Of a stretch of 64,000 nucleotides of DNA, positions 26,365 through 35,462 are shown piece after piece. How positions within the stretch are numbered: position 1 is the first letter of the stretch; the number at the start of each line of letters is the position of its first letter. The stretch is from Candidatus Hinthialibacter antarcticus (GTDB lineage Bacteria; Hinthialibacterota; Hinthialibacteria; Hinthialibacterales; Hinthialibacteraceae), in assembly GCA_030765645.1 (NCBI GenBank), contig JAVCCE010000063.1, positions 1-64,000 of the forward strand, written 5' to 3'. Below the pieces are notes generated by a model. It was not told the origin of the DNA, made no database searches, and was given only the letters and a program-made list of their open reading frames with translations. The translations under genes were made by a program, and so were the position numbers.

Positions 26365-27318
26365 ATGGCCAAACGCGCAATGGACATAACCGAACTGATT
26401 GGCGATACGCCGATTGTTCGTCTTAATAAACTCACTTCCTCCGGCTCGGCTACGGTCTGGGCCAAATTGGAAGCGCAGAACCCTGCTGGTTGTGTGAAAG
26501 AGCGCATTGGCCTTTCGATGATCGAAGCCGCTGAGCGGGATGGGAAACTCAAACCCGGCGGCGTCATCGTTGAACCCACCAGCGGAAACACCGGCATCGG
26601 GCTTGCGATGGTTGCGGCTGTACGCGGCTACAAATTGATCTTGGTCATGCCCGAATCCATGAGCCTGGAACGCCGTAAAATTTTACAAGCGTTTGGCGCT
26701 GAACTGGTATTGACTGAAGGCCCCAAAGGAATGAAGGGCGCTGTCGATAAAGCCGAAGAAATGGCGGCGGAAATAGGCGCGTTTGTTCCACAACAATTTA
26801 ATAACCCCGCAAATACTGACGTGCATTACAAAACCACCGGGCCGGAAATTTGGAAGCAAACCGAAGGCAAGGTTGACGCGTTTGTTAGCGGCGTCGGGAC
26901 GGGCGGCACCATCTCCGGCGTGGGCAAATTTTTAAAAGAGAAAAATTCAAGTATTCAAATTATTGCTATCGAACCGTCTCATTCTCCCGTTATGTCGGGC
27001 GGCGATCCCGCCCCGCACAAGATTCAGGGAATCGGCGCCGGATTTATCCCCGGCATTATGGATATGTCGATTGTTGACAAAGTTATGACCGTTAGCAACG
27101 ATCAGGCGATGGAAACCGCGCGCCGTTTGTGCAACGAAGAAGGCATCTTCTGCGGCATCTCATGCGGCGCGGCGGCGTATTGCGCGATTGAATACGCCAA
27201 AGAACTTGGCGAGGGAAAAGACATCGTCGTCATTCTACCTGATACGGGCGAACGCTATCTAAGTACGGAACTCTACCCTTACTTAGACCCTCCCAGGCCG
27301 GGCGAGCCGACAGAATAA
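26365..27318 (+). CDS. cysK: Cysteine synthase (O-acetylserine sulfhydrylase)
   Basis: PLP enzyme that makes cysteine from O-acetylserine and sulfide, 317 residues. The PLP lysine is Lys45 in [11 protein letters not shown]; the phosphate and substrate loops are [12 protein letters not shown] and [18 protein letters not shown] binds the PLP ring nitrogen. ATG 26365 is chosen for its GGAGGA site 5 nt upstream; an open frame to 26311 has no such site. Cysteine rather than cystathionine synthesis is the likely role from its overall similarity. It is followed by its own terminator. Confidence 0.94.
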   Translation: MAKRAMDITELIGDTPIVRLNKLTSSGSATVWAKLEAQNPAGCVKERIGLSMIEAAERDGKLKPGGVIVEPTSGNTGIGLAMVAAVRGYKLILVMPESMSLERRKILQAFGAELVLTEGPKGMKGAVDKAEEMAAEIGAFVPQQFNNPANTDVHYKTTGPEIWKQTEGKVDAFVSGVGTGGTISGVGKFLKEKNSSIQIIAIEPSHSPVMSGGDPAPHKIQGIGAGFIPGIMDMSIVDKVMTVSNDQAMETARRLCNEEGIFCGISCGAAAYCAIEYAKELGEGKDIVVILPDTGERYLSTELYPYLDPPRPGEPTE

Positions 27319-27346
27319 CGATACGTAAGTGATATAAACCTCAATC

Positions 27347-27380
27347 AAACAGCCGGTCGAAATGATCGGCTGTTTTGTTT
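27347..27380 (+). terminator. Intrinsic terminator of cysK
   Basis: AAACAGCCG pairs with CGGCTGTTT (27347-27355 with 27367-27375), followed by TTGTTT. It begins 29 bp after the cysK stop. Confidence 0.85.
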
Positions 27381-27482
27381 ATGCCTAAAAAATATTTGAA
27401 TCCTGATAATGATCTATTTGTATCTGAGCAAAACATGCGTAAAGTGATTGTATAGAATCATTCCAACCAGGAGCGAGCATTG

Positions 27483-28826
27483 ATGAGCGATTGCCATGAC
27501 GTTGATTTTACGATTTCGCGTTTAGGAAAAGCCCGGTTCCCGTCTCCATTAGAACTCTCTCATGTTGATGGCGATTTTATATCGAATTTTGTTGAAGACG
27601 ACGAGCGGATTTTATTTGACAATACGCTCAATGCCCTAAAGCAATACAAGAGCGAAAAGTGTGAGCCGCCTTCGTTTGAAGCGGCGGGGCCGCGCGACAA
27701 AATCTTTTTTAATCCACCCAGCGTCAAAGCCGCCATCGTCACCTGCGGCGGATTATGCCCGGGATTGAATGACGTCATTCGCGGCATCGTCTTGTCGCTC
27801 AATTATCATTACGGCGTTCACGAGGTCTATGGAATTCAGTATGGATACAAGGGCTTAGTTGAGCGCTCCATGTTGCCGCCGATTCATTTGACGCCCAAAG
27901 TGGTTGAAGACATCCCCTCGCGCGGCGGTACATTTTTGGGGTCGTCGCGCGGGCCGCAAGATGCAGCGGAAATGGTTGACTTCATGGTGAAAAATGGATT
28001 CAACATGCTGTTTACGATCGGCGGCGACGGCACCCAACGCGGATCGCTTGCCGTTCGGGATGAAGTGAAAAAACGCGGGCTGGAAATCTCTGTCATTGGC
28101 ATCCCCAAGACCATTGATAATGACGTTCGCTTTGTCGAAAAAAGTTTCGGTTTTGAGACCGCCTACTCGAAAGGCGCGGACGTTTTGGGCTGCGCCCATG
28201 TTGAAGCAACCGGCGCCGAGAACGGCATCGCGATTGTGAAACTCATGGGGCGGCAGTCTGGATTTTTGGCGGCGACCGCCGCGTTAGCAAGCGGAGAAGC
28301 AAACTTTGTCTTGATTCCTGAAGTGCCGTTTGACTTAGACCCGCCGGATGGTTTTTTGCCTGCCTTAGAAGAGCGCATCCTTCGCCGCAAACATGCGGTC
28401 GTCGTTGTGGCCGAAGGGGCCGGACAAAAATTGATGGACCAACAGGCGGAGAAAGAGAAGCAAGACGCCTCGGGAAATGTCAAATTGAAAGATATTGGCG
28501 TATTTTTGAAAGAAGAAGTGAAAAAATATTTTACAAAACGAGAAATTCCCGTTTCCATCAAATATATTGACCCCAGTTATATTGTGCGGTCATTGCCTGC
28601 AACGCCTTCGGATAGCATGTATTGCCTGCAACTTGCTCATAACGCAGTACATGCAGCAATGAGTGGGCGTACCGGAATGTTGGTGGGGCATTGGCATTCC
28701 GCGTTTACTCACGTTCCAATAGAGGCGGCGGTTTCAGAACGCAAAATGTTAGACACGGAGGGAGATTTGTGGCTTTCTGTGTTACAAACCTCCGACCAGC
28801 CTCGCCGTATGTTTAACATCGGTTAA
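27483..28826 (+). CDS. 6-phosphofructokinase, ATP-dependent plant/trypanosome-like type
   Basis: Phosphorylates fructose 6-phosphate in glycolysis; 447 residues, longer than the 320 of E. coli PfkA and typical of the group that includes PPi-dependent enzymes. The nucleotide motif is GGDGTQRG (180-187): Gly at the position equivalent to E. coli Gly104 indicates ATP. PKTIDND (208-214) carries the catalytic Asp, and MGRQSGF binds sugar phosphate. The Gly plus Lys combination is known from ATP-using members of the long PFK group. ATG 27483 has AGGAG 9 nt upstream; TTG 27480 precedes it. Phosphoryl donor is inferred from two residues only. Confidence 0.9.
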   Translation: MSDCHDVDFTISRLGKARFPSPLELSHVDGDFISNFVEDDERILFDNTLNALKQYKSEKCEPPSFEAAGPRDKIFFNPPSVKAAIVTCGGLCPGLNDVIRGIVLSLNYHYGVHEVYGIQYGYKGLVERSMLPPIHLTPKVVEDIPSRGGTFLGSSRGPQDAAEMVDFMVKNGFNMLFTIGGDGTQRGSLAVRDEVKKRGLEISVIGIPKTIDNDVRFVEKSFGFETAYSKGADVLGCAHVEATGAENGIAIVKLMGRQSGFLAATAALASGEANFVLIPEVPFDLDPPDGFLPALEERILRRKHAVVVVAEGAGQKLMDQQAEKEKQDASGNVKLKDIGVFLKEEVKKYFTKREIPVSIKYIDPSYIVRSLPATPSDSMYCLQLAHNAVHAAMSGRTGMLVGHWHSAFTHVPIEAAVSERKMLDTEGDLWLSVLQTSDQPRRMFNIG

Positions 28827-28887
28827 TAGTTATGGTGAAATTATCAGTTTGATTTGATTGACTTAACAGTGTGTCGAATGAATACTA

Positions 28888-28912
28888 TATTCTGCAAATG
28901 GTTTTGCAGAAT
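28888..28912. other. Hairpin after the phosphofructokinase gene
   Basis: TATTCTGCAAA pairs with the downstream TTTTGCAGAATA arm around a 3-nt loop. There is no T-run on the plus strand, so it is not a standard terminator; it may stabilise the transcript end. Confidence 0.4.
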
Positions 28913-28969
28913 AAAACTTGTATGATTATTGCTAGTTGTATCAAGAAAAACGAGTAGTAATGGGGACGT

Positions 28970-30013
28970 ATGAACGACAATATTGAAGACGATTCACTAG
29001 ATTTTGATGTTGCGGCAGATCAAATCTCGACCTCTTTGATGGCGGCGCAGCTGCTCGAGAAGGCCCGAAGTGAGGGCATTCCAATGAAAGACCTGGCTCT
29101 GATGAGCCAGGGCGGACGCACCAGGGCGGTCACGGCAAAAGAAAAAGAACGCTCGTCGAATATTCGCCGTAAAGAACTGGTCGATTTGATGCGCAAGCGC
29201 ACGATTCGCGGCGACCAGAGCCTCGTCAATGATATTATTGAACGCATTTCAAACTGCCAGTCGAAAATTGACATCATTGTGCAGCATACCGAAGTGTCTC
29301 CACAAGAGATGGTTGCCGTTCGGCGGGAGTTAGAAGGCTCGCAAAACCGCGCATCCAGTCTGGCGAAAGACGTTCAGGTTCTTGAACAGGCGATTGTTCG
29401 CAAGAAAAAAGAAGACCCGGTCATCCGTCAATTTGAAGAAGCCTCGGCGGCGTTATTGACTGCAATGCAGGAAAAAGATGTTGAACAGATCAAAAAATTG
29501 CGCATGTTCTGCGAAAAAACCATGAAGCAATACAACATCAACAAGCGGCGTCTCAAACCCTATATTGAAAAAGCGCGCGAAGCCCGCTTGAAGTTTATTG
29601 TAGATAAACGCCGCATCATGCGCATCCAGTTTCAAACCCTAATGAATATTATGGAAATATACGCTACAAGTTTGAACACAGGCGGATTTCAGCATTACAC
29701 AGAAAGCGCCACCAAAGAAATCACCGACTCGATTCACACCTTGCGTCACATGCGCTCAGATGCGCAGGCGCGAATGGATAAATTGGGCGCCCATTTGGGC
29801 AACATTCCGCTTTCGTTTATCACGGATATCGAAAAAGACCTGGATGTTGTTGATGAAATTATCTTAAAACCGATCATAGGCGGCGTTGAAGCCTTGATTC
29901 TTGTTGTACAATCAGCCGATATTGAATCGCTTAAAACAAAAAAAGAAGACAAGGTCGTCTCAAAAGAATCAAAGCGCATGGCCTATCAGGAAAAAGAAGA
30001 TAAAAAGAAGTAA
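28970..30013 (+). CDS. Helical hypothetical protein, first gene of a DUF342 operon
   Basis: I do not recognise this 347-residue cytoplasmic protein. It is almost wholly helical and charged. Coiled-coil-like stretches are RRELEGSQNRASSLAKDV (about 121-138), KKKEDPVIRQFEEASAALLTAM, and the Lys/Glu-rich C-terminus ending KESKRMAYQEKEDKKK. The short block LGNIPLSFITDIEKDLDVVDE near residue 280 is the only clearly hydrophobic part. GGGGA directly precedes the ATG. The FapA-like gene starts 45 nt later and the TPR gene overlaps that one, so these three probably form one operon and may act as one complex. Confidence 0.78.
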   Translation: MNDNIEDDSLDFDVAADQISTSLMAAQLLEKARSEGIPMKDLALMSQGGRTRAVTAKEKERSSNIRRKELVDLMRKRTIRGDQSLVNDIIERISNCQSKIDIIVQHTEVSPQEMVAVRRELEGSQNRASSLAKDVQVLEQAIVRKKKEDPVIRQFEEASAALLTAMQEKDVEQIKKLRMFCEKTMKQYNINKRRLKPYIEKAREARLKFIVDKRRIMRIQFQTLMNIMEIYATSLNTGGFQHYTESATKEITDSIHTLRHMRSDAQARMDKLGAHLGNIPLSFITDIEKDLDVVDEIILKPIIGGVEALILVVQSADIESLKTKKEDKVVSKESKRMAYQEKEDKKK

Positions 30014-30058
30014 GATTCCATTGAAGCATTTGATTGAATTGCGAAGGGGACGCACATT

Positions 30059-31768
30059 GTGACCGAAGTGGCTCCAGAACCGACAGTCGCTCCCGACGAT
30101 GAAACTGTAGAAAAAGGGCCTCTTTTCGCCATGCGGCAATTGCAGGCGGAACTAGAGTCGCGTTGCGGCGATTTGGAGAATGAAGACGATCCGCCCAAAG
30201 AAGCGGAGCCATTGCTGGATAGTTTGCAATTGCTGCGTCAGATGAATGATTGGGTCGATAAGATGCCCGAGTCGCGCATTCGCGAGGCGTTGATTTCGAT
30301 CATTAAACAATTGGAGCCTGTTTTGTGCGGGGAAGACGATTCTCCCGATGCGTCTATTTTAGAGGGCGCGGTTCGCGCATTGGGCGTTGATGTTGAGATC
30401 AGTTCGGACCGTATGACCGCCTTTCTGGTTCAACCCAAAGTGTTAGCAAGATATTGGTCGCCGGAGACAATCGCCGAAGCGATTGCTGAAAACGGCGTCG
30501 CGCATGGAATTGATGCTAAAGCTCTTGAGACGCTTTTTAACAAAAAATTATTCGACCGCCGCGTGAAAGTCGCGCGCGGCAAACCGCCGATTGCCGGGAA
30601 AAATGCAGTCATTGAAGACCCGCTGAAGTTGTTGGCGCGGGCTGACATCGTTGGTAAAGCCGTCGGCTCGAGGATTGACTACAAAGAACAGACCATGTTT
30701 CGCCCGGTACAGGAAGAAGACGTGTTGCTTCACAAAATACCGGCGGACCCTGGCGTAGCGGGTATGGATGTTACCGGAGAAGATATCCCCTCGACGCCGG
30801 GGTTGGACGCAGATTTTCCTCAGAACTCGAATTGCAAACTGTCGGAAGACGGTTTATTTCTTCACACGGCGATGTCGGGTTGCGCATACATGAAAGACGG
30901 CAAACTAAATGTTGTCCCTGCGTTGAATATTGATGGAAACGTTGATTTTTCTTCGGGCAATGTGAAGACGCCCGTCGCAGTCCAAATCAAAGGCGATGTA
31001 TTAACGGACTTTCGCGTGGAGACAGACGGTGAAGTTGCCGTTTCCGGCGTTGTTGAAGGCGCCGTGATTCACGCGCAACAATCGATTTTATGCAACCAGG
31101 GCATCGAAGGAAAAGACAAAGCGCGCATCAATGCCGGCGCGGACCTGAAATGCAAATATATTAAGAACGCATATGTTAAAGCCGAGGGCTGCATTAATGT
31201 TGACGGTGAAATTATTCAATCGGAAGTCCGCGCCAAGCGCATCCATTGTGAAGGCAAAGACGGCTCTATTATTGGCGGAAAAATATTTGCCTGGGATGAT
31301 GTCTGCGCCAAGGTGATTGGTTCTGATATGGGCGTACGGACGGAGATTACGCTTGGCTCGGAACTAACCGAACTGGAAGAGCGCCAACACCATTTGGCGG
31401 GCCAATTAAACCACAAGCAAGAACAAAGAGACAAACTCGTCGAGGCGAAATCAAAGTCTGGCGCGGGCGCGGCTTCACAGGTTGATGAAGAGTTGCAAGC
31501 GGAAATTGATAAAGTTGGACAAGAATTAGAAGCGCTTGCGGCGACTCTCGACGGATGCAAGCGGGATTTTGAAGCAAGCCAAACTTCCATGCGTACCGTA
31601 CGGGCGGAAAAAGATATCCTGCCCGGCGTCATTGTTCGTATTTTAGGTAAGGGCATTGAAATCAAGTCGCCGACCGGGCCTGCGACGATTACCTACTCGG
31701 ATGGAAAATTAACAACATCGCCCTATCAGGAACGTGAACTGGATAGTGATGCGGAGGAAGAAGTATGA
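30059..31768 (+). CDS. FapA-like (DUF342) polymer-forming protein
   Basis: Cytoplasmic protein of 569 residues. An acidic N-terminal part (about 1-200) leads into the DUF342/FapA core (about 220-430), a parallel beta-helix seen as repeated short strands: LNVVPALNIDGNVDFSSGNV, VQIKGDVLTDFRVETDGEVAV, AVIHAQQSILCNQGIEG and IIGGKIFAWDDVCAKVIGS. A coiled coil follows (about 435-520, from LTELEERQHHLAGQLNHKQEQ), and a short beta tail closes it. Family members are linked to flagellar assembly or membrane-associated scaffolds, but the molecular role is not settled. It starts at GTG and overlaps the TPR gene in ATGA. The orphan flgM at 34937 is the only other flagellum-linked gene here. Confidence 0.88.
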   Translation: MTEVAPEPTVAPDDETVEKGPLFAMRQLQAELESRCGDLENEDDPPKEAEPLLDSLQLLRQMNDWVDKMPESRIREALISIIKQLEPVLCGEDDSPDASILEGAVRALGVDVEISSDRMTAFLVQPKVLARYWSPETIAEAIAENGVAHGIDAKALETLFNKKLFDRRVKVARGKPPIAGKNAVIEDPLKLLARADIVGKAVGSRIDYKEQTMFRPVQEEDVLLHKIPADPGVAGMDVTGEDIPSTPGLDADFPQNSNCKLSEDGLFLHTAMSGCAYMKDGKLNVVPALNIDGNVDFSSGNVKTPVAVQIKGDVLTDFRVETDGEVAVSGVVEGAVIHAQQSILCNQGIEGKDKARINAGADLKCKYIKNAYVKAEGCINVDGEIIQSEVRAKRIHCEGKDGSIIGGKIFAWDDVCAKVIGSDMGVRTEITLGSELTELEERQHHLAGQLNHKQEQRDKLVEAKSKSGAGAASQVDEELQAEIDKVGQELEALAATLDGCKRDFEASQTSMRTVRAEKDILPGVIVRILGKGIEIKSPTGPATITYSDGKLTTSPYQERELDSDAEEEV

Positions 31769-33471
31769 GTCCGCAAAATGACAATCGCAACGCGGTCGGC
31801 CAGAAGGCGCAGCAGCTGCGCGCTCAAGTTAAATTACAATCAATCAATCGCGCCATGCGAGACATGCAAGAAGAACGGTCTGAGTCGGACGTTGCGCAAG
31901 AGGAGCAATTTCTGCGTTTATTGCGCGACGGCGTTGCCGATGAAATTCGCAGCGCCATCATCGAAGCCCGCCGTGAAATTGAACAGCACCGTAAATTGGG
32001 GCGGCTTTCAACTCAAAGTGATGAAACCGCAACCGCGTTTGAATCAAAGGCGGTCGTGTTCTTAAAACAAAAAGAACTACTTGAAAAGCTGGAAGAAAAT
32101 CTTGACCTGTTAAAAGCGCAGCAAAAAACTGAAAATACGGATCAATGTAAGACGGACATTGAAGAGTTTACGCAGCGTGCAGTCGAACAACGGAAAACAT
32201 GCGTGGCGTTGGCCGAAGAGGTATTAAAACTGCGGAGGCGGTTTGACAATCAGGTGCGGCAGGACCGCCGGGCGGTCAGCGGCTTGATGCAGACCTTTCA
32301 TACGTGTCTCGAGCATTTGCCACCCGCAAACCGGGGCAAACTCGAAGTACAAATCCGCGAAAAAATTAAAAGCGTTGATGTCACCACACAAATCAAAATA
32401 CTGAACGCCATTATCAACAAACTGGCGATGAGTATTCCCTCAATCGCAATAACCCAAGTCGATAATTTATATGACGCCGCGCGGTTATCGTTTCGCGAAA
32501 AGAAGTTTAAACAAGCGTTAACCGAACTCGACCAATTGTTTAAGTTTAACAAACTTCACATTGACGCCCACCGTTTGCGCGCACAAATTTTTCACCATGT
32601 TCACAATACAATCGCCTACAACATGGAACTACGGATGATCGCGAAAATCCCCGAAGCGGGTGCGCGTGATTTTTATGCCTTGGCCCAAGCGCTAGAATCG
32701 ACCACGCTGGAAGAAGCGTACGAATTTTACTTGAAGACCGCTGAGTTGGATTCGCGGTTGAAATATGTTGAGAAGTTGGGTGAGGTTGCGTATCGGTTGC
32801 GTCGTTGGGCGCAAGCGCTCAATGCCTTTGATCGGATTGTTGCCAAAAAACCCAACCGCGCCAAGACATTGCATAAACTCGGGCATTGTTATTTTGAAAC
32901 GCATGTTGATGAGAAAGCGCTCGATTCACTGCGGGCTGCGATTCACTTGAAAGATGATTGTTCGACCTCGCATGTGATCTTAGGGCGAATCTATCGCAAC
33001 CGGCGAATGTTAGAGCAAGCCGAATCCTGCTTCCGTTGCGCGGTGGACTTAGATTCTCATGATCCTGAAAGCCGCTATTGGTTGGCTTTGTTATTGTATG
33101 ACGCTGGAGAGACAAACGAAGCGTTGATTTTTGCGCAGCTGGCTTTTGATATGGAGCCGGTGCGAGTTCGAAACCGCATATTACTGGCGAAATGCATTGC
33201 CGATTCAGGCAACCACGAGAATGCGCTGGCGATGCTGGACGAGTCATTGGAAGCCGGGTCGCCGTCGCTTGATCTGCTTCTTGCTTATTCAGACATCTGT
33301 CGCCTCGCTGGTCAGGTGTCCAAAGCGGTGGACGTATTTGAGCCTGTGCTGAAGCGCTTTCCCCGGCATCCACAATTGCGCGCGGAATTTGGCTTATTAC
33401 TGCTTGATTCAGGGCGTTTTAAAGAGGCTGCCCCATATTTAAACCCCACCGGGACAATAAAAGCGGCCTGA
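31765..33471 (+). CDS. TPR-repeat protein of the DUF342 operon
   Basis: Cytoplasmic protein of 568 residues. The N-terminal half (about 1-230) is helical and charged, with a coiled-coil-like segment around residue 100-160. The C-terminal half carries six or more tetratricopeptide units, visible as repeats such as VAYRLRRWAQALNAFDRIVAKKPNRA, LGHCYFETHVDEKALDSLRAAI and LGRIYRNRRMLEQAESCFRCAVDLDSHDPE. TPR solenoids bind partner proteins. The ATGA overlap with the DUF342 gene implies translational coupling and a shared complex. No enzymatic motif is present. Confidence 0.88.
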   Translation: MSPQNDNRNAVGQKAQQLRAQVKLQSINRAMRDMQEERSESDVAQEEQFLRLLRDGVADEIRSAIIEARREIEQHRKLGRLSTQSDETATAFESKAVVFLKQKELLEKLEENLDLLKAQQKTENTDQCKTDIEEFTQRAVEQRKTCVALAEEVLKLRRRFDNQVRQDRRAVSGLMQTFHTCLEHLPPANRGKLEVQIREKIKSVDVTTQIKILNAIINKLAMSIPSIAITQVDNLYDAARLSFREKKFKQALTELDQLFKFNKLHIDAHRLRAQIFHHVHNTIAYNMELRMIAKIPEAGARDFYALAQALESTTLEEAYEFYLKTAELDSRLKYVEKLGEVAYRLRRWAQALNAFDRIVAKKPNRAKTLHKLGHCYFETHVDEKALDSLRAAIHLKDDCSTSHVILGRIYRNRRMLEQAESCFRCAVDLDSHDPESRYWLALLLYDAGETNEALIFAQLAFDMEPVRVRNRILLAKCIADSGNHENALAMLDESLEAGSPSLDLLLAYSDICRLAGQVSKAVDVFEPVLKRFPRHPQLRAEFGLLLLDSGRFKEAAPYLNPTGTIKAA

Positions 33472-33586
33472 CCGTATGAATTTTTTGGCTTCGCAACCAA
33501 TGTCCGGCTATTCTTACGTAGCGGGTTTCGTGTTCTTGTCTCGAACCTCAATCCAATTCTTTCACCAACCAATTCTGGAGAATTTC

Positions 33587-34807
33587 ATGTCATCTTTAAT
33601 CCGTTGTTTATCTATTGCTGGATTTTTGATCGTCGGATATTGTTTTATCTTTTCAACTGACGCCATATCACAGACGGCTGAGAAGCCGTTGATTGACGAA
33701 GACGCGCAGTCGCTATTGAAATCCGTGGTCCGTTCTTTTGGCGCTGCAAACAACGGACGCATTCATGTTGATAGCGAAGTGACTTTTAGAATGCAGGGGA
33801 TGGAAGATAATTATACAAAAGAATATGTCTTCGCCTGGGAACGGCCAAATAAATTTGCATGGCGCACTGGCGCGGAAACAACCGGGCCGAGCGTGATCTC
33901 AGACGGTTCTAAACTATTTCACTATATTGAATCTACCTCTGCGTATGTCGAAAGCGACGCGCCCGTTTCCTTGGCTGAACTCGATTTGTTCCCAAATGAC
34001 GAAGACCATATTCAAGGCGTCCGTAACCCCGAAACTATCTATCATGATTTTTTGTTGGGCGCTGACCCGTGGAAAGAACTCACGCGCGGCATGAAGTCGA
34101 TTACCTTTGAGCGCGACGATTCAAATGCGGAGGGCGTACATACCATTCGGCTCGAGCGAGAAGATTTCGCATACACGTTTTGGGTGAAAAAGGGCGATGC
34201 GCCTTCGCTGGTGAAAATCAAACCGGAATGGAATGATTTTATCGCACAAGGCGGAATTGCGGGTTCGGAAGGATTGTCGATTGAGAATGAAATTCAGCTG
34301 AGCGATTGGCAACTGGGTTCGCCCGTCGATCCGTCGGTGTTCCAGTTCACGCCCGGCGATGGAATTCGTAAAGCAGCGTCGTTAGACGATGCGCTGACGC
34401 CTCCACCGCCGCCTGCGCCTGATTTCTCGATTCAACTGATGGATGGCGGCGAATTCAAATTGTCTGAGTATAAAGGCAAGAAAGTTGTCGTGTTGGATTT
34501 TTGGGCGACATGGTGCCCGCCGTGCCGCGCTGCAATGCCTGTCATGGAAGAGATTGCGGAAACCTATAAGGATGACGTGGTCATTTTGGCGCTCAATCAA
34601 CAAGAGCCGGCTGAGACGGTCAAGAGTTACCTGAGCAAGAACGGGTTTCACCCCATGGTTGCGTTAGACGGCGGCCGGGTGGCAGGGCTGTATGAAGTCT
34701 CTGTGATGCCGACGTTTGTGATTATTGATAAAGAAGGAATGATGCGCGATTACATTCCGGGCTTCGACCCGGACATTGAAAAGCGAATTCAAGCGCTAGT
34801 AGATTAA
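33587..34807 (+). CDS. Secreted DUF2092/LolA-like plus thioredoxin (TlpA/ResA-like) fusion
   Basis: Exported protein of 406 residues with two domains. A signal peptide or anchor (LSIAGFLIVGYCFIF) precedes a LolA/DUF2092-like beta domain (about 30-260: RIHVDSEVTFRMQ, FAWERPNKFAWRT, SDGSKLFHYIEST). A proline-rich hinge (TPPPPPAPDF) joins a TlpA-type thioredoxin domain with WATWCPPC (Cys310, Cys313) and the cis-Pro block SVMPTFVIID. It is likely a periplasmic or cell-surface thiol-disulfide protein; the first domain may bind a lipid or lipoprotein partner. ATG 33587 has GGAGA 6 nt upstream; the frame open from 33476 adds no recognisable sequence. It follows the TPR gene by 115 bp. Confidence 0.87.
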   Translation: MSSLIRCLSIAGFLIVGYCFIFSTDAISQTAEKPLIDEDAQSLLKSVVRSFGAANNGRIHVDSEVTFRMQGMEDNYTKEYVFAWERPNKFAWRTGAETTGPSVISDGSKLFHYIESTSAYVESDAPVSLAELDLFPNDEDHIQGVRNPETIYHDFLLGADPWKELTRGMKSITFERDDSNAEGVHTIRLEREDFAYTFWVKKGDAPSLVKIKPEWNDFIAQGGIAGSEGLSIENEIQLSDWQLGSPVDPSVFQFTPGDGIRKAASLDDALTPPPPPAPDFSIQLMDGGEFKLSEYKGKKVVVLDFWATWCPPCRAAMPVMEEIAETYKDDVVILALNQQEPAETVKSYLSKNGFHPMVALDGGRVAGLYEVSVMPTFVIIDKEGMMRDYIPGFDPDIEKRIQALVD

Positions 34808-34936
34808 TATACAGGTTGAGTCTGGCGCCTGTTTTCTATTGTGCTGTTTTGTATTGGCGTATTGTCGCGGGAGTACATAGGTTTAGCGCGGCAGGGGAGC
34901 GGAGGTGAGACTAGGGGTCTCATACTTCGGGTGTGG

Positions 34937-35248
34937 TTACGAGACCCCAAGAGTCTTCTTTGCGGCGTCGCGTGAAACTTCGACGCCTTCAAATTCGCCG
35001 TTTTCCATTTTTTCTTTTGCGCGCGCTACGGCATCTGCGCGAACATTTGGTTCCGCTTGCGCGGTTTTTACCAACCGACTGAGTACGCCGACCTGACGGG
35101 CGCCTGCAGAAATCTCGATGCGGTCGCTTGCGGTTGTCGTCGAAGTGGTTGCTTTCGCTTCTGACGAAGAACCTTTGGCGACATTGCCTCGATCGCCGAC
35201 TCGATTAGGTTGGTTGGCCGTGGAATTAATCCCTACGATATCAACCAT
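34937..35248 (-). CDS. flgM: FlgM-like anti-sigma-28 factor
   Basis: Small protein of 103 residues. The C-terminal half has the FlgM pattern: DRIEISAGARQVG, then VKTAQAEPNVRADAVARAKEKMENGEFEG. FlgM binds and inhibits the flagellar sigma factor FliA until it is exported through the flagellum. The N-terminal half is Ser/Thr/Asn-rich and probably disordered, as in other FlgM proteins. ATG 35248 has GAGAGGA 5 nt upstream; 35275 would add nine residues. No flagellar structural genes lie in the window, and an AT-rich region follows upstream. Identification rests on pattern and size. Confidence 0.78.
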   Translation of the reverse strand: MVDIVGINSTANQPNRVGDRGNVAKGSSSEAKATTSTTTASDRIEISAGARQVGVLSRLVKTAQAEPNVRADAVARAKEKMENGEFEGVEVSRDAAKKTLGVS

Positions 35249-35462
35249 TTTATCCTCTCCTGTATCGACCCTCAAAATTCGTATAGATCAACAAAAATTA
35301 CTCTTTAGGCCACCCATTCTAGCACCATTTTCAAGTGGGTCGATAGGATGATTGCTATAAGTATCGACGGTTCAAATACTAAACTTGAATTTTCTTTCAA
35401 AAAAATGCATAAAAAACGCATAAAAAGACAGATGTTTAGGTATGGCTTTATAAGTATAGAGT

